From positions 12,601,893 through 12,665,892 of the forward strand of contig OY829545.1 of NCBI GenBank assembly GCA_963691705.1: 64,000 bases of DNA, written 5' to 3'. Shown piece by piece: positions 62,655-64,000 of this stretch. Every line of letters starts with the position of its first letter. The stretch's first letter is position 1. Made by a program: the position numbers and the translations under genes. Under the pieces are notes generated by a model. The model was not told where the DNA came from and made no database searches. It was given only the letters and a program-made list of their open reading frames with translations. The DNA comes from Viola odorata. Its lineage: Eukaryota > Streptophyta > Magnoliopsida > Malpighiales > Violaceae.

Positions 62655-63290
62655 TTTTTCATTCAATGCAACATCAATCTCTAAAGTGACATTTTTCAAC
62701 GACGAGAACCTTTTGCAAACACAATGGATGCCCTCTAGTGCCTGAAGTTTCGAAAGAAGTTTGTCGGTAAATGTAAGCGATCAAAGGTATCGTAAGATAA
62801 TGAAAGAGCTATAGAAGGATAACTTACCGAGATGAGGTTTAGAAATATAATATGGGATTCTGGAACTCCTTTCTGAATGAGTAGTTCTATGGCTTGGTTG
62901 GCAGAATTACCTGCATGAAAAGCTATGAATGAACGAGAACATATACCTGGCAAATATCTAATATACTAGAGCAAAGTAAAACAACAAGTGGATTTTCAAG
63001 TATTTTGAAAGTAGTTACCAGTAGCAAGAACTGGATCCAGAAGGAGAACATGTCGTTCTAAAATATCCTTAGGAACTTCTATTATATAAGCTGCATCGAT
63101 TGACACAATACTCAAAACACAAACATATATAACTCTTGGTATTATAACAACTGAACTAAAGAATCTGTTTAAACTTTGTGAAGAATTATAGACTTGCATG
63201 CTTCCCATTATCTCCATCACGATGGATAAGGATCTTCCCAATTTTTATTCCCTTGCAATAGGTACGCAATGCATTTTCCATGCTTTCTCT
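62655..63290 (-). pseudogene. Uracil phosphoribosyltransferase domain fragment (UKL/UPP type)
   Basis: Plant uridine kinase-like proteins end in a UPRT domain involved in uracil salvage. Exon remnants (minus): 63290-about 63194 (ESMENALRTYCKGIKIGKIL, IHRDGDNGK), about 63107-63018 (EVPKDILERHVLLLDPVLAT), 62911-62828 (GNSANQAIELLIQKGVPESH, IIFLNLIS) and about 62737-62655 (LEGIHCVCKRFSSL, EIDVALNEK then stop TAA). The PRPP-binding stretch LLLDPVLATGNSANQA is well kept, but a small indel disrupts the junction after DGDNGK (family: QLIYEKLP) and the last exon stops before the conserved C-terminus. The 5' end is cut exactly where the TRIM element begins. Confidence 0.85.
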
Positions 63291-63957
63291 TGCTGAGGTG
63301 TGCAAACCAAAATCTCACATCGGAAAAAAAAGAGAAATAAAGATTAAATATAAAAGGAGTGGATCTTCTTAATGAAATGAGGCCTTTTGTGAAAACCGTG
63401 AGGGCTCAGGCCCAAAGCGGACAGTATCATTCTATTAAGAGAGATTTGGGTGAGCTTTTATTTCTCCAACAAATGGTAGCAGAGCCGAAGGTTCGGCTGG
63501 GTCTGTGCAATGGGCTTAGATGTGGGTGGCACGTTGTGAATCTCCGGGTCGAGCTGGAAAAGTATGGTGAATCTCCGGTCCGAACATGAATAAGTGCGGT
63601 GAATCTTTAGGTCGAGCTGGAAAGTGTACCCGGTGGGCCTTCTAGACCAGGACCTATAGTACATAGTTCGAGGGGGAGATTGTTGGGCCCTAGTGGTGGG
63701 TTCGATGGCACTTCGTTCGAGGGGAGATTGGTGAGCCTAAGTTATGGGCTCTAGGTACTTAGTTCGAGGGGGAGATTGTTGAGGTGTGCAAACCAAAGTC
63801 CCACATCAGAAAGAAAAGAGAAATAAAAATTAAATATAAGAGGAGTTGATCTTCTTAATGGAATGAGGCCTTTTGTGAAAACCACGAGGGCTCAAGCCCA
63901 AAGCGAGCAATATCATTCCATTAAGAGAGACTCGTGTGAGTTTTTATTTCTCCAACA
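63291..63957. mobile_element. TRIM-type miniature LTR retrotransposon
   Basis: Two 181-bp direct repeats (63291-63471, 63777-63957) serve as LTRs; the right copy starts TGTTGAGGTGTGCAAACC and both end CTCCAACA (TG...CA with TGTTG/CAACA inverted ends). After the first LTR comes TGGTAGCAGAGCC (63474), close to the initiator-Met tRNA primer-binding site, and before the second LTR a polypurine tract GAGGGGGAGATT (about 63765-63776). The internal region is only about 305 bp and non-coding. Typical of terminal-repeat retrotransposons in miniature. Confidence 0.87.
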
Positions 63958-64000
63958 AATGGTAGCGGAGTCGAAGGTTTGGCTGGGCCTGCGCAATGAG
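63958..64000. mobile_element. Second TRIM internal region, cut by window end
   Basis: After the second LTR the primer-binding-like TGGTAGCGGAGTC and GAAGGTTTGGCTGGGCCTG repeat again, so the element continues as a tandem LTR-internal-LTR-internal array past the right edge. Confidence 0.75.

Overview
This is a stretch of plant nuclear genome, most likely a eudicot. It is AT-rich, the genes have many short exons with GT-AG introns, the proteins match plant families (UGT85-type glucosyltransferase, cyclin H, MAPR4-type cytochrome b5 protein, RINGv E3 ligase, Raf-like kinase), and the intergenic DNA holds Stowaway-like and hAT-like elements. I cannot name the species. Gene models below were built by hand: exons were translated, splice sites read and reading phases checked, but no database search was possible.

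The left half (1-38.8 kb) is mostly ordinary single-copy housekeeping DNA. In order: the 5' half of VPS53 (minus; its 3' exons lie beyond the left edge); a tandem repeat and a decayed RPA70-like gene (9.5-11.6 kb); a small fragment of the spliceosomal helicase Brr2 (12.9 kb); tandem duplications and a mariner-type element (13.5-14.5 kb); a complete RINGv membrane E3 ligase gene (plus, 8 exons, one GC-AG intron); a complete ERGIC3/Erv46-like cargo receptor gene (minus, 11 exons); a complete MAPR4-like gene (plus, 8 exons); and a complete cyclin H gene (plus, 13 exons). The secretory genes VPS53 and ERGIC3 are neighbours but nothing suggests co-regulation.

The right half (39-64 kb) is strongly rearranged. 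It holds three related UGT85-type glucosyltransferase copies. Copy B (46.5-48.2 kb, minus) is intact at 484 residues. Copy A (39.1-42.5 kb, minus) is broken by two hAT-like insertions, two frameshifts and a 39-nt deletion. Copy C (54.3-55.6 kb, plus) has a 4-nt frameshift, a 207-nt deletion and a lost 3' end, and forms a head-to-head inverted repeat with copy B. Between copies A and B lie a scrambled receptor-like kinase pseudogene, with its N-terminal exon duplicated and in the opposite orientation to its kinase exons, and an orphan first exon of a FANCD2-like gene split by another hAT-like element. Copy C runs directly into the 3' end of an RlmN/Cfr-type radical SAM methyltransferase pseudogene.

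The last 7 kb contain a damaged RING-H2 ligase (minus), a Raf-like protein kinase without a visible start codon (plus), a decayed uracil phosphoribosyltransferase fragment (minus) and a TRIM-type miniature LTR element in tandem at the right edge. I see no evidence for a wholly new biological system. The most informative region is 39-57 kb, where hAT insertion, segmental duplication, inversion and gene truncation meet around one surviving UGT gene.
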